A stretch of 64,000 bases of DNA from Breviolum minutum Mf 1.05b.01 (GCA_000507305.1 DF240100.1:62001-126000); one strand, 5' to 3'; positions 42,601 through 54,466 are shown, counted from the first letter of the stretch. The notes: a model not told the origin generated them from the letters alone. Numbers and translations are program-made.

Positions 42601-45600
42601 ATATTTCCACCCCCCAACACCCAAACAAGAAAAATATACCCTCCCTGAAACGAACGGCAAGTTCGCATCTGAAAAGTGGATGCTTGGAATATTCGTTTCC
42701 TGGATTGTTTTCAGGGGCTTTTACTGCTTTTAGTATTACAGGAAATTTCTACCACCCCACGGCCACACGGAATTTTGGGATCCAATCCCTCGATCCGATT
42801 CCGCAACCCCAAAAATCCTCCAAGGTTGGGACCCTTCCTTCGGTCATCCCAGGCACTGCAATCACAGCATCAGGTCGGTCCTTGTGACGATCTAATGCAG
42901 CTGTCAATACCTCAACTTGTGGAGCACCAGGAACTCCCAAGGTGGACATAAAAGGGACCCCCTTTATTAGATAAGCGTTCGACCCATACAAAAAAAACAT
43001 ATAGATATATCTTTAGGGATTCGAAAGTGGGAATAGTATGGGCAAAAGGTTCCCGAGTTGGGTGGCTTGTTGCCACCCATCTGAAAAATATGCGTCAAAT
43101 TGGATCATCTTGCCTAATTTTTCGGGGTAAACATAAAAACACTTTGAGTTGCCACCAGCTAGTTGTGAGTTGAGGAATTTTCTTATGAAGACATTTCTGT
43201 CGGTGATTTTGAGGGAGAATGTCCCTCATTTAGAAGTCATGACATAGGAAACCAACCGAAACGTGATGTGCGATTTTTTGTGGAAATCTTTCAAATTGAC
43301 CATAGGTTTTAGATGATTTTAGCATCAGCTTTGATTCCTTTTCAAAATGGGTCCCATTTAGTCTGGGCAAATTAGCATAATTTCCGAACCTGAATTAAGG
43401 TCTTTTTGGTGAGATTCCCTGGCCCTAAACCACCATCTCGGGAACCACGTCGGCGGTGTGGCCGCTTTAATTTGATGGGATGCAATGCAAAATCGACTCA
43501 TCAACCCGTGAGGACGACTCCAGATTCAGAACCAATCCCAATGTTACAAAAATTAAACAATAACAAGCAAGCAAACAAACAAAACCAAACAAAACCATGT
43601 CAAAAAAGAAAGAAACAAAGAAATATCACCCTTCACCAGGATTTTTTACAAGTTTGTCTTTCTTTTTCCACCATTTTTATTTGCACCAAAGACAAGTGGC
43701 GTTGATACCACCATATTTGCCCACAGACAGACGACAGGCATCGGAATTCACACAGAGACCTCCGAGCCTCATCGAGTAGAAGCGACAGAAATGTCAGGAT
43801 AGAAATGCCATGTCCGAAAACTAACGAACCTGAAATAATGGTGCGATCATGTTAGTTTTGGGATGTTTGGGGGATGTTTTTTTGTCTTGCTAGATGTTAT
43901 TTTTGTGGTATGTGTGTGTGTGTGGGCGGAGGCTTTTGATCTAAAAACACCCGCTGTTTATATTTGTTTTCAGTGCCACAAGAAAAATACCTCAAGATTA
44001 AAAGACTCTTCACACAAATTCAAGGTAGAACACGAAAAGGAACAAAATTCCTATCTTTGAATCGTCTAAGTTAAAGCATGCACCTCATTGCACAAAAGCC
44101 ATTGCTAACCAGGATCAGGATATTCATTTACTATGACATATGGTGACATATCAACTGGTTCACCAAATCCATTCTCCATCGGTTTCCAACTGGTTTCCGT
44201 AGCTTTACACACTTGCTTTTCACCCAATCCCACAATTTGATTGACAACAATTTATGCTTGGAATTTTGGACGGAATCCAACTTTAGTGGTGGTTCAAACT
44301 AGTACACTCCCCAAAAAAGCGAGTCCAACATATCCCACCTTGCAAAAAAGAAAAGGATCAAACTGAAAATTTTCAAAAAACTGCCCCTCTGGGTCAGGAG
44401 TAATCATGTAAGTTACCCAAACTTCTGGAACCCTAAACAAACATGTTTTTAATGGATGGAAATGGTGATTTTCAATCATTTTTGCATGTAAAGATTTGGT
44501 TCCTCATCCAACTGAAACAGCTGGTCTTCACCAAGTTACACCATGGCTCCTGCCACCTGCACGTCTGCATCTCGACGAAATTTGGTCATAGCACCAATGA
44601 CATTGGGAATACCACCCAAATCGAAGATTTCTTGCCTTCACGAGCTAAGAGCTGCAGTGTTTTGGGGTGAAGCAAGAAGGAAATTGGTCCCAAAAAGTGG
44701 CAGAATCCAAAAAAATGGGATGACTTATTATGTTATAAACCTTGCCTGTGACGCAAAACGGCGAAACAACAAAAGACAAGAAAAACATGGGTGCCTTTAG
44801 ATTTTTCTTTGGAAGGCCCTTTTTTGTTTGGGACTGGTTTTGATTAGTTTTTGGGCTTCAGAAATGGTGTCAGGTTACGTCACAATCTTCACACTCAACT
44901 CGCATAACCCCTGTGGGCACCCAGCTCAATCGCGTCTGTTTGCTCCATTTCTTCGTGTTCCAAAACAACGATGGAACCCCCAAAATCTGACAAGGATCAC
45001 CAGCGATGGATGTCCAAATGTCAAGCAAATAGAAGGATATTTATACTTACTCCTAACCTGGTTTCTAAACCATGCGAACTAGAACTAGATTTTCTCCACC
45101 ATGAACAGTCAGGATGAATGACCCCCTTATATCAACCTCACAAAACAGGTGGATGAAGCCCTCCTTGCCTTCCAACTCGGGTCATATGGGCCTCGAATTC
45201 GCAACCAAAGTTGGCGGCTTGCCACGGGGTCTCTTCAGGAGTCAGTTTTGGTGGGAATCTTGGTATGGAATGAACATGGCACCTGCAATTTGGGGTATGT
45301 CTCCAAACTTTTTGGAGAGAGATCTTTTTAAACAAAACATTTCCCCTTCTCAAACCAACGGGCAGCCGTTTCCTTTGTGCCCATCATTTTTGGAATCCAT
45401 GTGAATCCTCACGACACCATGAGGACCCACAAATCTGAGTTTCTTGGCCATTGCATCCAACGCTGCTCGCTGTACTTGTCGGACACGCCTCGATAAAAAG
45501 TGCCAGCAAAAATCATGGTTTAGAGTTTAGACATCCGATTTTCGGAATGTAAAACTGGAAACTCTTCTGATTTCTTTGTTTTTTAAACGAAATTTTGAGC

Positions 45601-46529
45601 CAACTTGTTTTGGGTGAGCGATTTTTTTGAGACAAGAGAAAAGTAAACATATACAGTATTATAAAAAATATGAGACACTTGTTTCTTGTCTAACCGCTAG
45701 TTCTTGCTGAATTTCATTGAAAACTCCCATGAGATGCATGTTTTCCACCATTCGAAAGTTCAACCAACCAAGGCACCGATGTTCTTCCAATGCATTCAAC
45801 AACGTAGGAACTGCCCCAAGGGCCTGGACGCTCGACTTACTTGGAGTTCGATTGGTGGATTGGTCGGTCATTTCCCAACAAATCTCTCAGGTGAAATTGG
45901 TGGCGTTTTTCGGATGGAAAAAAAAGAACTGAAATCAGGGATTACCCCTAAATGACTCCCTTAGGATTCATTTGAAGGTTTGAATTGTTTCCATGTGTTT
46001 TTTGTTCAATAAAGGAATTAAGAAATGATAGGGATGTTTTTGTTGAAAAGTAAACCATGCCAGACACTCAATGTATGGTATATTTACTTTCATTTGGCGT
46101 AAATGTATGGTAAATGTAGGTAAAGTGAGTGTCTGTTCATGGCAATTTTTGGTCCTTCGAGTCGAAAAAGACGGCCTGCATTTGGGCCGCATTGCTCTTG
46201 TCCTCTTGACAAATGGCCTCACATGTTGACCAAGGTGAGATAAACGTCAAGACAATGACCCGCATACGAAAACATTCCGGTAAATCATCACGCACAATCA
46301 TGGGTGAAATTCAGCAATTCACCCTCTTTGCTTTGGCCCAAAAGGTGCCAATCTATAAATAAATCCCGGAATTTTCATTGGCTAGTTGGTGCAGCATCCA
46401 GTCAGCAAACGAGTTTCACCCCCGAGTCGAGGGGAACAGGATGGATCAGGATTTTTTTCCTTCCCCGGCCTCCACTGCAAGGCATGCTTTGTGCTGGATG
46501 ACGGCCTTCTCAGGAAAATCGTTGGCAAT
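39665..46529 (-). CDS. Armadillo-repeat protein gene, at least 12 exons
   Basis: 5' group: 46529-46470, 46217-46176, 45823-45708, 45488-45413, 45230-45169, 44635-44542. 3' group: 42915-42857, 41852-41774, 41065-41010, 40771-40715, 40131-40020, 39795-39665, ending in TGA (39,665-39,667). Phases match within each group. The peptides show repeated armadillo signatures: QHKACLAVE, AAQMQALGAVPTLLNALEEH, VQRAALDAMAKKL, FDLGGIPNVIGAM, VEVLTAALDRHKD. Armadillo repeats are stacked three-helix units used for protein binding. A charged helical tail ends in KFRLKDLVGENPL. The two groups are one phase apart; a 16-bp microexon at 44,417-44,432 (TTTGTTTAG acceptor, GTAACT donor) would bridge them exactly. 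The 5' end is not found. Introns hold elements of families A, B, C, D, E and H. Confidence 0.75.
40509..40626. mobile_element. Family E element in an intron
   Basis: GGATGTTTCCAAAACTAGTGG and GCGAAACAGCCATATG ends; CATCCATTTTGGGGTACC interior. Inside intron 40,132-40,714 of the armadillo gene. Confidence 0.68.
41262..41385. mobile_element. Family H-like element in an intron
   Basis: AGGAAAATCATCTTTCAAACC and TTGGGTTCCATG match the family H core; ends diverged. In intron 41,066-41,773. Confidence 0.45.
41645..41760. mobile_element. Family B element in an intron, next to the donor
   Basis: CTGGTTGGTGTTTTGCCACC and TTTGAGTTGCCACCAGCTA. Starts 13 bp inside the intron after the GC donor of exon 41,774-41,852. 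Confidence 0.7.
42127..42233. mobile_element. Family D element in an intron
   Basis: CCCCGCGAAAACTAACATGAC and GTCATGTTAGTTTTCAGGGG. Inside intron 41,853-42,856. Confidence 0.78.
42422..42526. mobile_element. Family C element in an intron
   Basis: TACCCTCCCTGAAACTAACAG left end; core in the opposite sense (GGAAACGATTGTATTCCAACC); right end decayed. Confidence 0.7.
42637..42722. mobile_element. Family C element in an intron, truncated
   Basis: TACCCTCCCTGAAACGAACGG, then GGATGCTTGGAATATTCG and TTTTCAGGGGC. Third element in the same intron. Confidence 0.62.
43056..43162. mobile_element. Family B inverted-repeat element
   Basis: GTTGGGTGGCTTGTTGCCACCC to TTTGAGTTGCCACCAGCTAG. Confidence 0.68.
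43812..43862. mobile_element. Family D minimal copy
   Basis: TCCGAAAACTAACGAACC and CATGTTAGTTTTGGGA only 51 bp apart; middle missing. Confidence 0.55.
46072..46130. mobile_element. Family A fragment in an intron
   Basis: TGTATGGTATATTTACTTTC and TATGGTAAATGTAGGTAAA; within intron 45,824-46,175. Confidence 0.48.
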
Positions 46530-46607
46530 CTGCAAGAGCTGCTTGGAATACCTAGCCAGGTTCGTGGAGTCGACTCAAAAATACGAACTTCCGATTCCTC
46601 CCCATTT

Positions 46608-46706
46608 CCATAGGATCCATGGGGCTATTGTATTTACCTACATGAATGGTTCATTTTGATGGTAAATTAGTAGGTAAATATACAAATCGTCCCATGGATC
46701 CTATGG
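46608..46706. mobile_element. Family A element, near-perfect hairpin
   Basis: CCATAGGATCCATGGGG and its complement at the other end. The arms continue through TATTTACCTAC / GTAGGTAAATA for about 35 bp each; loop about 25 bp. Best-preserved family A copy. Confidence 0.85.
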
Positions 46707-46987
46707 GATTGGAATCATACCGGAACTCATCCTTTTTTGTAAATGGCCTTTTTTGTTGATCCTTTTTGTTCTGCATCTGTGCCAAAAAAATGGCCAAAGT
46801 TGACTGCTTTACTCATGACCCAGCGGTTTTGCGCATGCAAAGTAAGAATCAACCTTTCACATCTCAAAAAAATCAACCATGTCTGGCAGAGTCTAGCATG
46901 CCGGCTGCTTGTTCTTAGATTTTGAGGTCTCTGTCAATGAAGGCAATTTTTAAGTTTCATCACCTCCATCTTCCCATCGGTCCCCAG

Positions 46988-47058
46988 GGCACTTGGCGGC
47001 TTCAGCCGCCGGGGAGTCTAACAACCTCAAGGAGGGAAAAACCATGGTGGCATGCAAG
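46988..47058 (+). CDS. Candidate plus-strand exon, unknown
   Basis: 71 bp between acceptor TCGGTCCCCAG and donor GCAAG|GTGGAC; reads HLAASAAGESNNLKEGKTMV. It lies just beyond the 5' end of the minus-strand armadillo gene, so it could start a divergent gene. Confidence 0.33.
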
Positions 47059-47639
47059 GTGGACCCCCAAATCCACTGATTTTTCATGGGGTGAACTGGA
47101 GGCCCCTGAAAACGTGAAAAAACTCCACACAAATTTCTGAATTTGGCCATTTTACAGCGGGCGGCTATGACTCCCATTTATAACGACTAGTACGGCTCGG
47201 TGCCTTCATCCCTCCCTACAAATAAACTCGTAGTGATTGAGGTTTGTTTCACTGTAAAAAATGTGGTATTTTTTTCAGGGGTTTTCTTCACGGAAGATGT
47301 GAATCAAGTCAAAAGGTACCGTCCGTTGGATAAGAATGACGATTGTAAGCAAAATATATACAACATGACCTATGGATGCATGTACAGTGTGTATATATAG
47401 ATATATATGATGTATATATGTGTGTACTACTATGTACAGTATATAAAGTTCGTATTCAATAATTTTTACATGAGATTCTATCATGCAATGTTACCTTCAC
47501 AAAATCTCTGAATTGTCCAATCAATCGTTGTTTTTTGAGTATCCCAACATTCCGCAGATGTTTTTTTTAAATTGGATACTCAATAAATGATACTCAATAA
47601 ACAACCATTGATATCATTTATTGATACTCAAACCATTGA

Positions 47640-47749
47640 TACCCTCCAGGAAACGATCACATACCCCACCAAACGGAAAAGGAAAATCATCATCTTCATA
47701 TTGTAGTGCCTTGGTTCAGGGGATATGTGATCGTTTCCAGGAGGGGATA
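47640..47749. mobile_element. Family H inverted-repeat element
   Basis: TACCCTCCAGGAAACGATCA and TGATCGTTTCCAGGAGGGGATA. Core AAAGGAAAATCATCATCTTC. Confidence 0.82.
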
Positions 47750-47989
47750 GCCATTTATTGAACATTCCTTTGGACCCCAAAACTATGGAAAATGAAGGGT
47801 TGTGATGGTTTTTAAGCCCTAAAAGTATGGGTGAAATTATAACCCCTCAAAAGTGAAGGTTGTGGAACCCCCATGGTTGCTTCACCAAAGAACAAAAATC
47901 TCCCGGAAAAAAAAATACCTAAAAGACCAGCAACGCATCCAACAATTCCAAGGCATTTCGATGAGCTTCACCATCCTGGAAGACACAGG

Positions 47990-48340
47990 AGAAAAAAATT
48001 ACGGCGAAAGACTTAGATTTGGATGATCCGTTTTCTATCATTATCATGGTGGTTATCTGTTTTTAACCATCAATTTTGGTGTCGTCATTGCCATTAGTAG
48101 AGTTTTGCATTGTTGTTGTTCTATCATCATTATGAATCATTGTTACTATAATCATCGATGATCATATTTCTGAGTATAATCCTTATCATCCCTTGTCATC
48201 ATCATTCTCGTGATCATGTTTGGTCATTCTCGGCATCTGCAGTTTTGTTGCTCTTCTTATATCATCATCATTACTATTCTCATCATCACAGTATCATTCT
48301 GCTATTATCATGATCATTATTGTTGTTTATTTCTTGTTAT
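47990..48340. repeat. Degenerate ATC/TCA-rich tract
   Basis: Imperfect ATCATC/TTGTTG repeats; no coding signal seen. Confidence 0.6.
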
Positions 48341-48613
48341 TTTGCTCACCCTCCCCCCCAAAAGAAAAAGAATACTATAGACACCAAAAATGATCCCTTG
48401 GAAAAAAAAAATAATATATATATATATATATATCTGGCTTCAATATGCCGGCCATTTTTTGGGGGTATCCGCCAATCCCTGGCCCTCAAACTAGGAACCT
48501 TCCCTTAGGATCCATTGCCCCAAGATGAGCCGAGTCCGTGATGCCAAATGGTAAGTGTCAAAGCTCCCTTGGGTCACCGTGAGTGACTTTCTTAGGTTCA
48601 TCCAACTACTACG

Positions 48614-48732
48614 GGTTTGATGGTTCAGAAATCCGGTAAACTCACCAGTTGATATTTGGTAGTTTATCCCATTAATTTGCAGGGCTTTTATACATCCCAG
48701 GGGGGTGTTTGGGATTTCTTCCATCAACAGTA
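48614..48732. mobile_element. Family G inverted-repeat element
   Basis: GTTTGATGGTTCAGAAATCCGG to GGATTTCTTCCATCAACAGTA. Interior ACCAGTTGATATTTGGTAGT. Complete. Confidence 0.78.
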
Positions 48733-49380
48733 TGGTGTATGATATGTAGGTTAAGTTTAGCTCCATGGTTGTCACAAATCTCCTGCCTGTCGCCACTCCA
48801 TTTCAGCAGCGTACTGTTGACGAGAGCGTCCTTAAAAGAAAGTCAAAACCTTTGGCCAAACAGCCATGTATTACAAAGCTTCCATTACACGGTAGCTGTT
48901 TTCGGCACTCATTTGTTTCATCAATTTTCAGTTTCGAAATCAGGAAATCGCCACAAATTGTCATCTCCAGTGCAGCCGAGCTGCTGTGGCGAAACCAACC
49001 AATCATTGCCAACAACCCGAGCAATGGAGGGGCAAATGCCACACTCCATTGTACAGGTCCTTCGGCAATACAGAACCTGCCGATTCGAATTTTTGATGGT
49101 TGTCTTTTTTTCATGTTTTCGAGAGGTATGTAAAATATTGTAAAAATACATGCAGCTCAAAATGGGCCATTCCCTTCCTTCAATTCCTCCAGCCACTAAA
49201 AATCAGGCATCTCTTGAAACAAACTCAAGTGCTTAGGTTTCAACAAACTGGGAGTCTCCCTGGCCTACCCAAAGGTGGCTCATCCTCACAGCCCATGGCA
49301 ATGGCTACTGTCACCAATGACAACAACGCCAAAATCGCCAAGATGGGCAAGCCTTAAATTCAACCCACCGAAAACCGAAA
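48733..49380. other. Open in several frames, no gene decided
   Basis: Bases 48,940-49,075 are open on both strands (minus CGICPSIARVVGNDWLVSPQ; plus LLWRNQPIIANNPSNGGANA, with a donor ACAG|GTCC). Likely contains an exon; strand undecided. Confidence 0.25.
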
Positions 49381-49545
49381 CCGGCGAAACAGTATGGGGG
49401 TGTTTCCAAAGTTGAGGTTTGGCCCCCCAAACCCTGTCGGTTTCCGTATTTCAAAAAAATCAACCCATTCAAACGAAACAAAACAAAACAAAACAAGTCT
49501 TTTTTTGTGTTGGGAAATCCCTGTCTTTGGGTCCGACATCACAAA

Positions 49546-49615
49546 TACACCCTCGAAAATCCACATGGAACCCAAAAATGGAGGTTTGGAAGATGAAGTT
49601 CCTTTTCAACTGGCT
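49546..49615. mobile_element. Family H element, one end
   Basis: TACACCCTCGAAAATCCACA, CATGGAACCCAAAAATGGAG and GTTTGGAAGATGAAG. The right TIR is not recognisable. Confidence 0.5.
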
Positions 49616-49869
49616 CATCTATAGGTTCAAAAGCCATTCATTTTGGGTGCAATGATTCCATAATTGATTCATGATCCAAAATTTTGGTAGGACCTTCATA
49701 CTGATGCATCCATTGGGTATATTGGACTTAACCCCAACATTTCCCACATTTTCGACGTTGAAAGATTGATGGCCCCTTTCAGCTCCACTCAGCTGCCAAG
49801 TCACATTTCCTTGCAGGCGGAGCTGTAAACCTGGCTGTAAACTCCGCTGAGTTTCCAATCAAATGGCAG

Positions 49870-50440
49870 AGAATTTGGTCCAAAACGAAACCGAGTCAAT
49901 GGTAAAAATTGGTTTGTTTAAAAAAAATCATTGCATGGTAAAAATATGTATTAAGAGAATGTACAAACTCAAAAAAAAATGTAAAACAACAAAGGATTTA
50001 AATCATCAATGTTAACTGCTTGGAAAACACCAACGAGTCTGACAACAGAAAAAAAAAAGCTCAAAAACATATTCCATGTTTTTTGATCCTTTTTTTTCTA
50101 GAAGCTGCCGTTCACCAAGAAAAACCTTTCCTTCCCATGTGTTTTCAAAGGCCAACAACTTTGCCGAATTTGTTTCAATGATAGAAAAGCTCGAATCAAA
50201 CGAAGCATCGCATTTTTGGGTTGGATCATCGTGGCTGATGTAGAATTTTGTTCACCTATGTTTGACCATCCAAAAGGTAACGATCACCAAACTTCATCCA
50301 TCATCCAAGAGATTATGTGTTGGACCTCCGAATTCCTTTGTTGAATCAAAATGCGGGTAAACAAATCAAAAACTAACAAAGGTTGCTTGTTTTGCAAATA
50401 TACTATGAATCAGTAAGCCCCTTCAAATCAGGTCTTGCAA
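49870..50440. other. No gene seen
   Basis: A/T-rich, no exon pairs or repeat family copies recognised. Confidence 0.35.
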
Positions 50441-50548
50441 CTTTCATGATTTGCATGGTTCAATCTGACTTCCGGAGAAAACATTCATTTGAAGCCCACT
50501 CGCAACAGGGGTCTTGGACATTCGTTTGAGCAAAGCCTGTATAATATA

Positions 50549-50580
50549 GTTGGTGGTTTCAAAACTACTCTGAAAAATAT
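50549..50580. mobile_element. Family B fragment
   Basis: AGTTGGTGGTTTCAAAACTAC and TGAAAAATATG. Confidence 0.4.
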
Positions 50581-50754
50581 GAATCCTTAAGATTGAAATC
50601 ATGAAAACAGTAGACCTTTCCACCCACATGTTTGTTTCCTCGGCATGAAACTGGGCAAATTTGACCATGATTCCTGTAACCTGAAGTATAATTTGAATCT
50701 GGACACCGGATTCCCGTACACAATCACCACCAGTTGAGCAATGAAAAAAAAATC

Positions 50755-50846
50755 TGGTTGCTTAGTAGGGGATGAAATTAAATCCTACCCATTTATGTGG
50801 GGATTATAATAAACCATGAAATGAGGATCCCTATGAAACAACCAGG
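50755..50846. mobile_element. Family I inverted-repeat element (reverse)
   Basis: CTGGTTGCTTAGTAGGGGATG to GAGGATCCCTATGAAACAACCAGG; opposite orientation to 1,389-1,480. Confidence 0.65.
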
Positions 50847-51149
50847 ATTCAATGGAAAGTAGGAGTGTTTTTTTCCGTGGCTCGTTTCAAACGGCAAAAT
50901 GCTCAAAAACAAGGTGTCTATACCCACTATATAAGGTGTCTATGGGGTTGATTACTAAGGGTACCACCATTTTCCCTACGATTTAAGAGGGGAAATCTCC
51001 CAACCAGCGGCTGAAACAAACCCACCCCGCCTTTCTGAAGGCTTTGCTTCAGATCGATCCTGGGATGAACGATACTGAAAACTGTTGGGAGTGGTTTTCA
51101 ATCAGATGGGTGGTATCATACATGGTATTCTCTGGCATCATATGGTATT

Positions 51150-51654
51150 CTATGGTGTCATATGATATTCTACCTCAGAAGTAGTGCACAAAACTGATCT
51201 ATCAGATCCTATCAAAAAGAAGTCTTTGTTGCATCTTTTCTGTGGCATCTTCTTGAGTTGATTTGGTGTCAAATCTTTAGTCTTTACAATCCGTTTTTCG
51301 TCGGACCTTTTTGGCCTCCCGACAACTTCTGAAATACCTGCACCTTCCAAACCATCGATCTCTGCTCGGAAAACTACCTGAAGGTTAGTGGATGAGTCGC
51401 AAGAAAACCCACAAAAAAAACTCCAGAAGACTAAGATTTTGAACCCAAAGTCATGCAGGTGGATGGAAGATGATTTACCCTCCCTGAAACTAACAGTTCG
51501 CCCCTGCAAATATATGTTGGAAGATGATAACTGTCCTTTTGAGATGGCGTTTTAGGGAGGGTATCTTTTCATTTCGGCAAATCAGGTTCCAGCTGTTAGT
51601 TGTCGGAAACGTGTGATTTCTGGCCTCAGCCTCCGTCGCTTTGTTCTCTTCGAC
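51150..51654 (-). CDS. 3' end of a spliced gene, basic C-terminus
   Basis: Terminal exon 51377-51150 (76 codons including stop) follows acceptor AACCTTCAG and reads VVFRAEIDGLEGAGISEVVG, then a Lys-rich tail (GRPKRSDEKRIVKTKDL). An upstream exon 51654-51625 (acceptor ATCACATCAG, GC donor GCTGAG|GCC) joins in phase. A family C element (51,476-51,563) lies inside the intron. Product unknown. Confidence 0.45.
51476..51563. mobile_element. Family C element in an intron
   Basis: TACCCTCCCTGAAACTAACAG and TTTTAGGGAGGGTA; core TGTTGGAAGATGATAACTG. Within intron 51,378-51,624. Confidence 0.72.
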
Positions 51655-51697
51655 CTGATGTGATGATCCAGTCACTAACATACATCAAATATATAGG

Positions 51698-51699
<2 letters not shown>

Positions 51700-51750
<51 letters not shown>

Positions 51751-51769
51751 GTATAGGTATAGGTATATG

Positions 51770-51803
<34 letters not shown>

Positions 51804-51822
51804 AATATATGTATATCATATG
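51700..51822. repeat. (GTATAT)n microsatellite
   Basis: GTATAT hexamer repeats with GTATAG variants in the middle. Confidence 0.92.
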
Positions 51823-52199
51823 GGCACTAATCATATGAGCCCATAATTTGGGAATATCTTTTTCACAAACAAAAGAAAAATTCAATCTGCTCCCAAATCC
51901 GACCACAACCTACCATCCTGACATGGAGCAGAAAAACTCCTGCTGGATTAGATAATAGCGATCAGCAGTTTTTCGCAAGTGTATATGAAATATAGATACC
52001 AATATGTATATCAATTATCATATGTATAGCATGAATACAAACAATGTATATATTTTGTCTATATATGTATATATGTAACCATTTCAAAAATGTATGCAAT
52101 TAAACATGCACTTAGAAATACACATGCATATCTATTCTATCATTATATATACACACTTGATTTTTTTTAAAAACATGATAGAATTTATATGACCACTTC

Positions 52200-52310
52200 T
52201 CCCTTTCCAACAAGGTTTGTCACAGATTTCGGATGCCTCGGATTCCACGGATTCCACAGACTCGACGTCAGACTTGACGTCAGACTTGACCTCGCTAGGC
52301 GCCTCGAAAA
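52200..52310 (-). CDS. Candidate acidic exon with short repeats
   Basis: Acceptor CTGACTTCAG, then an acidic stretch with repeats (SEVKSDVKSDVESVESVESE). The 3' boundary is uncertain. Underlying 15-bp and 9-bp DNA repeats (GTCTGACGTCAA; GTGGAATCC) explain the peptide repeats. Confidence 0.33.
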
Positions 52311-52382
52311 CTGAAGTCAGGATTTTCCCAAGAGGTTGGTTTTCCCAATTATCCAACCACCATGTTTGGACCATGTAATGAA

Positions 52383-52472
52383 TACCCTCCAGGAAATTAA
52401 CATAATATCCCACCTGGGGAAAAGGAAAATCCTCTTCAAAATGGAGGGGATATGTTAATTCCCGGGAGGGTA
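52383..52472. mobile_element. Family H inverted-repeat element
   Basis: TACCCTCCAGGAAATTAACA and TGTTAATTCCCGGGAGGGTA; TA at both ends; core AAAGGAAAATCCTCTTCAAA. Confidence 0.82.
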
Positions 52473-53374
52473 GACATGTTCATGTGTTGTTTTTTTTTGC
52501 TTTTTGTTTCAACTATATTATCGGATCCATGTTTGGACTCCCACTACTCCGATCAATCCTAGAAGTTGTTACATTGTTACATTGCTACAATTAGGAGATG
52601 TGAATCATGGGATAAACTACTGACAATTCTCAACTGCTGCTCAAAAAATTGGCTGAAAAATGAGCAAACCCTAGCAATTTAGATGTTTTTTGAAGGAAAC
52701 CCTGTAGTTTGCTGAGAGGAAAACACGTCTGCATAGCCCCGGCTTTGAATCTGCAGTCGAATCTTTTTTGTCAGCATGGTCCTACAAACTCTCAGCGAAT
52801 TCAGCGCATTTCGCATCAGTTGTGTCCGCATCACTTCAGCTTGTTTGTGTGTGCTTCACAGTTTTTTTTCTGAGATGTGAAAGGTACCTGTTTAATTATG
52901 TATCTCAAATTGTTCATCTTTGCTTTTGGCAAATAAAAAATAATATATGTTGTGTTCTCTTGTCACAGTTCTTCGTCGTCTGATTATCCAATAAGGTCAC
53001 TCGACCTGCCTAAACTTCTACGCCGATCATGATGTACCAGGTACTTGCAGCTGCAGTTTCCACAGTTCGTTGACAAAGATGGCAACAACTTCCAGTTTCA
53101 ATGTAATGAACGGCAACAAAAAAAACAACTTGACAAATCCTCATGTGCAATCACCATGTTTCAGATAATGTGTCTGGATGCTATTTGCAAAAAAATGCTC
53201 TCAAAAAATGCAAGAAACATCATGATTTTGGAGTAACATGCAATTTCGAGACCGTGGAAACTTCTGACTGGATCACTTTTCAAAGTAAACACTCGGCATT
53301 TGAGACAGGTTACAAGACACACTGCTATGCTCTCTCTTTTCAGTGTTTGGCATTTTGAGGTATATTTGTGATGC

Positions 53375-53515
53375 CTAAGATTGACCATGCGCAATTTTTC
53401 AACATGCTGACTTTGTTGAGTCTTCATCCATTGTGATAATTTTCTCACTGTTTGGGCAGCTGTCTCTGTGCCAATTTCAGCAGGTTTTTTCCCGCTACTC
53501 ACAGGAGGTTTGCTC
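53375..53515 (-). CDS. Candidate exon, helical basic protein
   Basis: 141 bp between acceptor CTTAG|G and a GC donor (CTTAG|GCATC). Reads SKPPVSSGKKPAEIGTETAA and then a helical part WMKTQQSQHVEKLRMVNL. Family unknown. Confidence 0.38.
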
Positions 53516-53803
53516 CTAAGACATAAAGAACCCAAGCATATGGATGATATACCTCAGCCATCAAAGGGATATCAAGGATGCAAACCCTGAAAACTCACAT
53601 GGATGCCTAAAATGATGGGCCTTGGCCTCGGAAAAGGTAGTTCTCTTTAAAACTTGCAACTTTTGGGGTATCTAGCCGTGAAAAATTTCTGGGGTGTATC
53701 CAACTCGGAAAAAATTGCCAGCAAAATTCCATCATGCTACCATAGCAACTTAGGTGTTTTTTTCTTGGCATCCAAATTAGTCGCAAATTTCTGATATGAT
53801 TTA

Positions 53804-53887
53804 CACCCCTGAAAACTAACGTGACGTTGGAAAATCCCCATGTTCAATAGGAACTACATCTTCAAATGGTTAGTTTTCGGGGGGGTA
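53804..53887. mobile_element. Family D inverted-repeat element
   Basis: ACACCCCTGAAAACTAACGTGAC and GGTTAGTTTTCGGGGGGGTA; core TTCAATAGGAACTACATCTTC. Confidence 0.76.
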
Positions 53888-54466
53888 AAAATCGGAACTC
53901 ACAGCAGTTTCAAAGTTGTCAGCCCTGAGATTGATTTTAGATGATTTTTGTTCAGCTGATTCCCGGGAGACCATTTTTTTCCATCAGAAATTGGACTTGG
54001 AACGCCCAGTAAAAAGTCAGCAATGGAAGTCCCGAAAAACACCAAAAAAACGCTGCGGGTCATTTGGTTTTTTGAGATTTTCCCACCGACACCTTGGTTA
54101 ATTTTGTTGTGTACAAACATCACGCCCCGGAAAATCAATGGTTGGTTCAGATGACATTTCCTTTTGGGGCAAGCTCGTCCTGTATTTTCAGGGTCCGTTT
54201 CAGGGGTTCAAAAAAACACTGAAAAAAACTCGCCAAGTCACTCCAGATTCTGCATCGACTATATCCAATTTGCTGATGTTTTTTGCGTTTCCATCCTTTA
54301 CTTTTCGAAGGCCTCAAGGGAAAACATTGAGCAAAGATCAAGTGTACTTTGACCTTTTCAAATTGACCTTTTGACATTGCAGTTTGACCTTTCAAAGTAT
54401 CACTCCAAAACAAGTGGTGATTTAAATATTAAGCACATCATATGATAACCCGATTCTAGCCTTACC

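Noticed and set aside
44895..44986. Extra armadillo exon reading GGSIVVLEHEEMEQ
   Set aside because: Open and plausible, but the flanking exons 45,169-45,230 and 44,542-44,635 join in phase without it.
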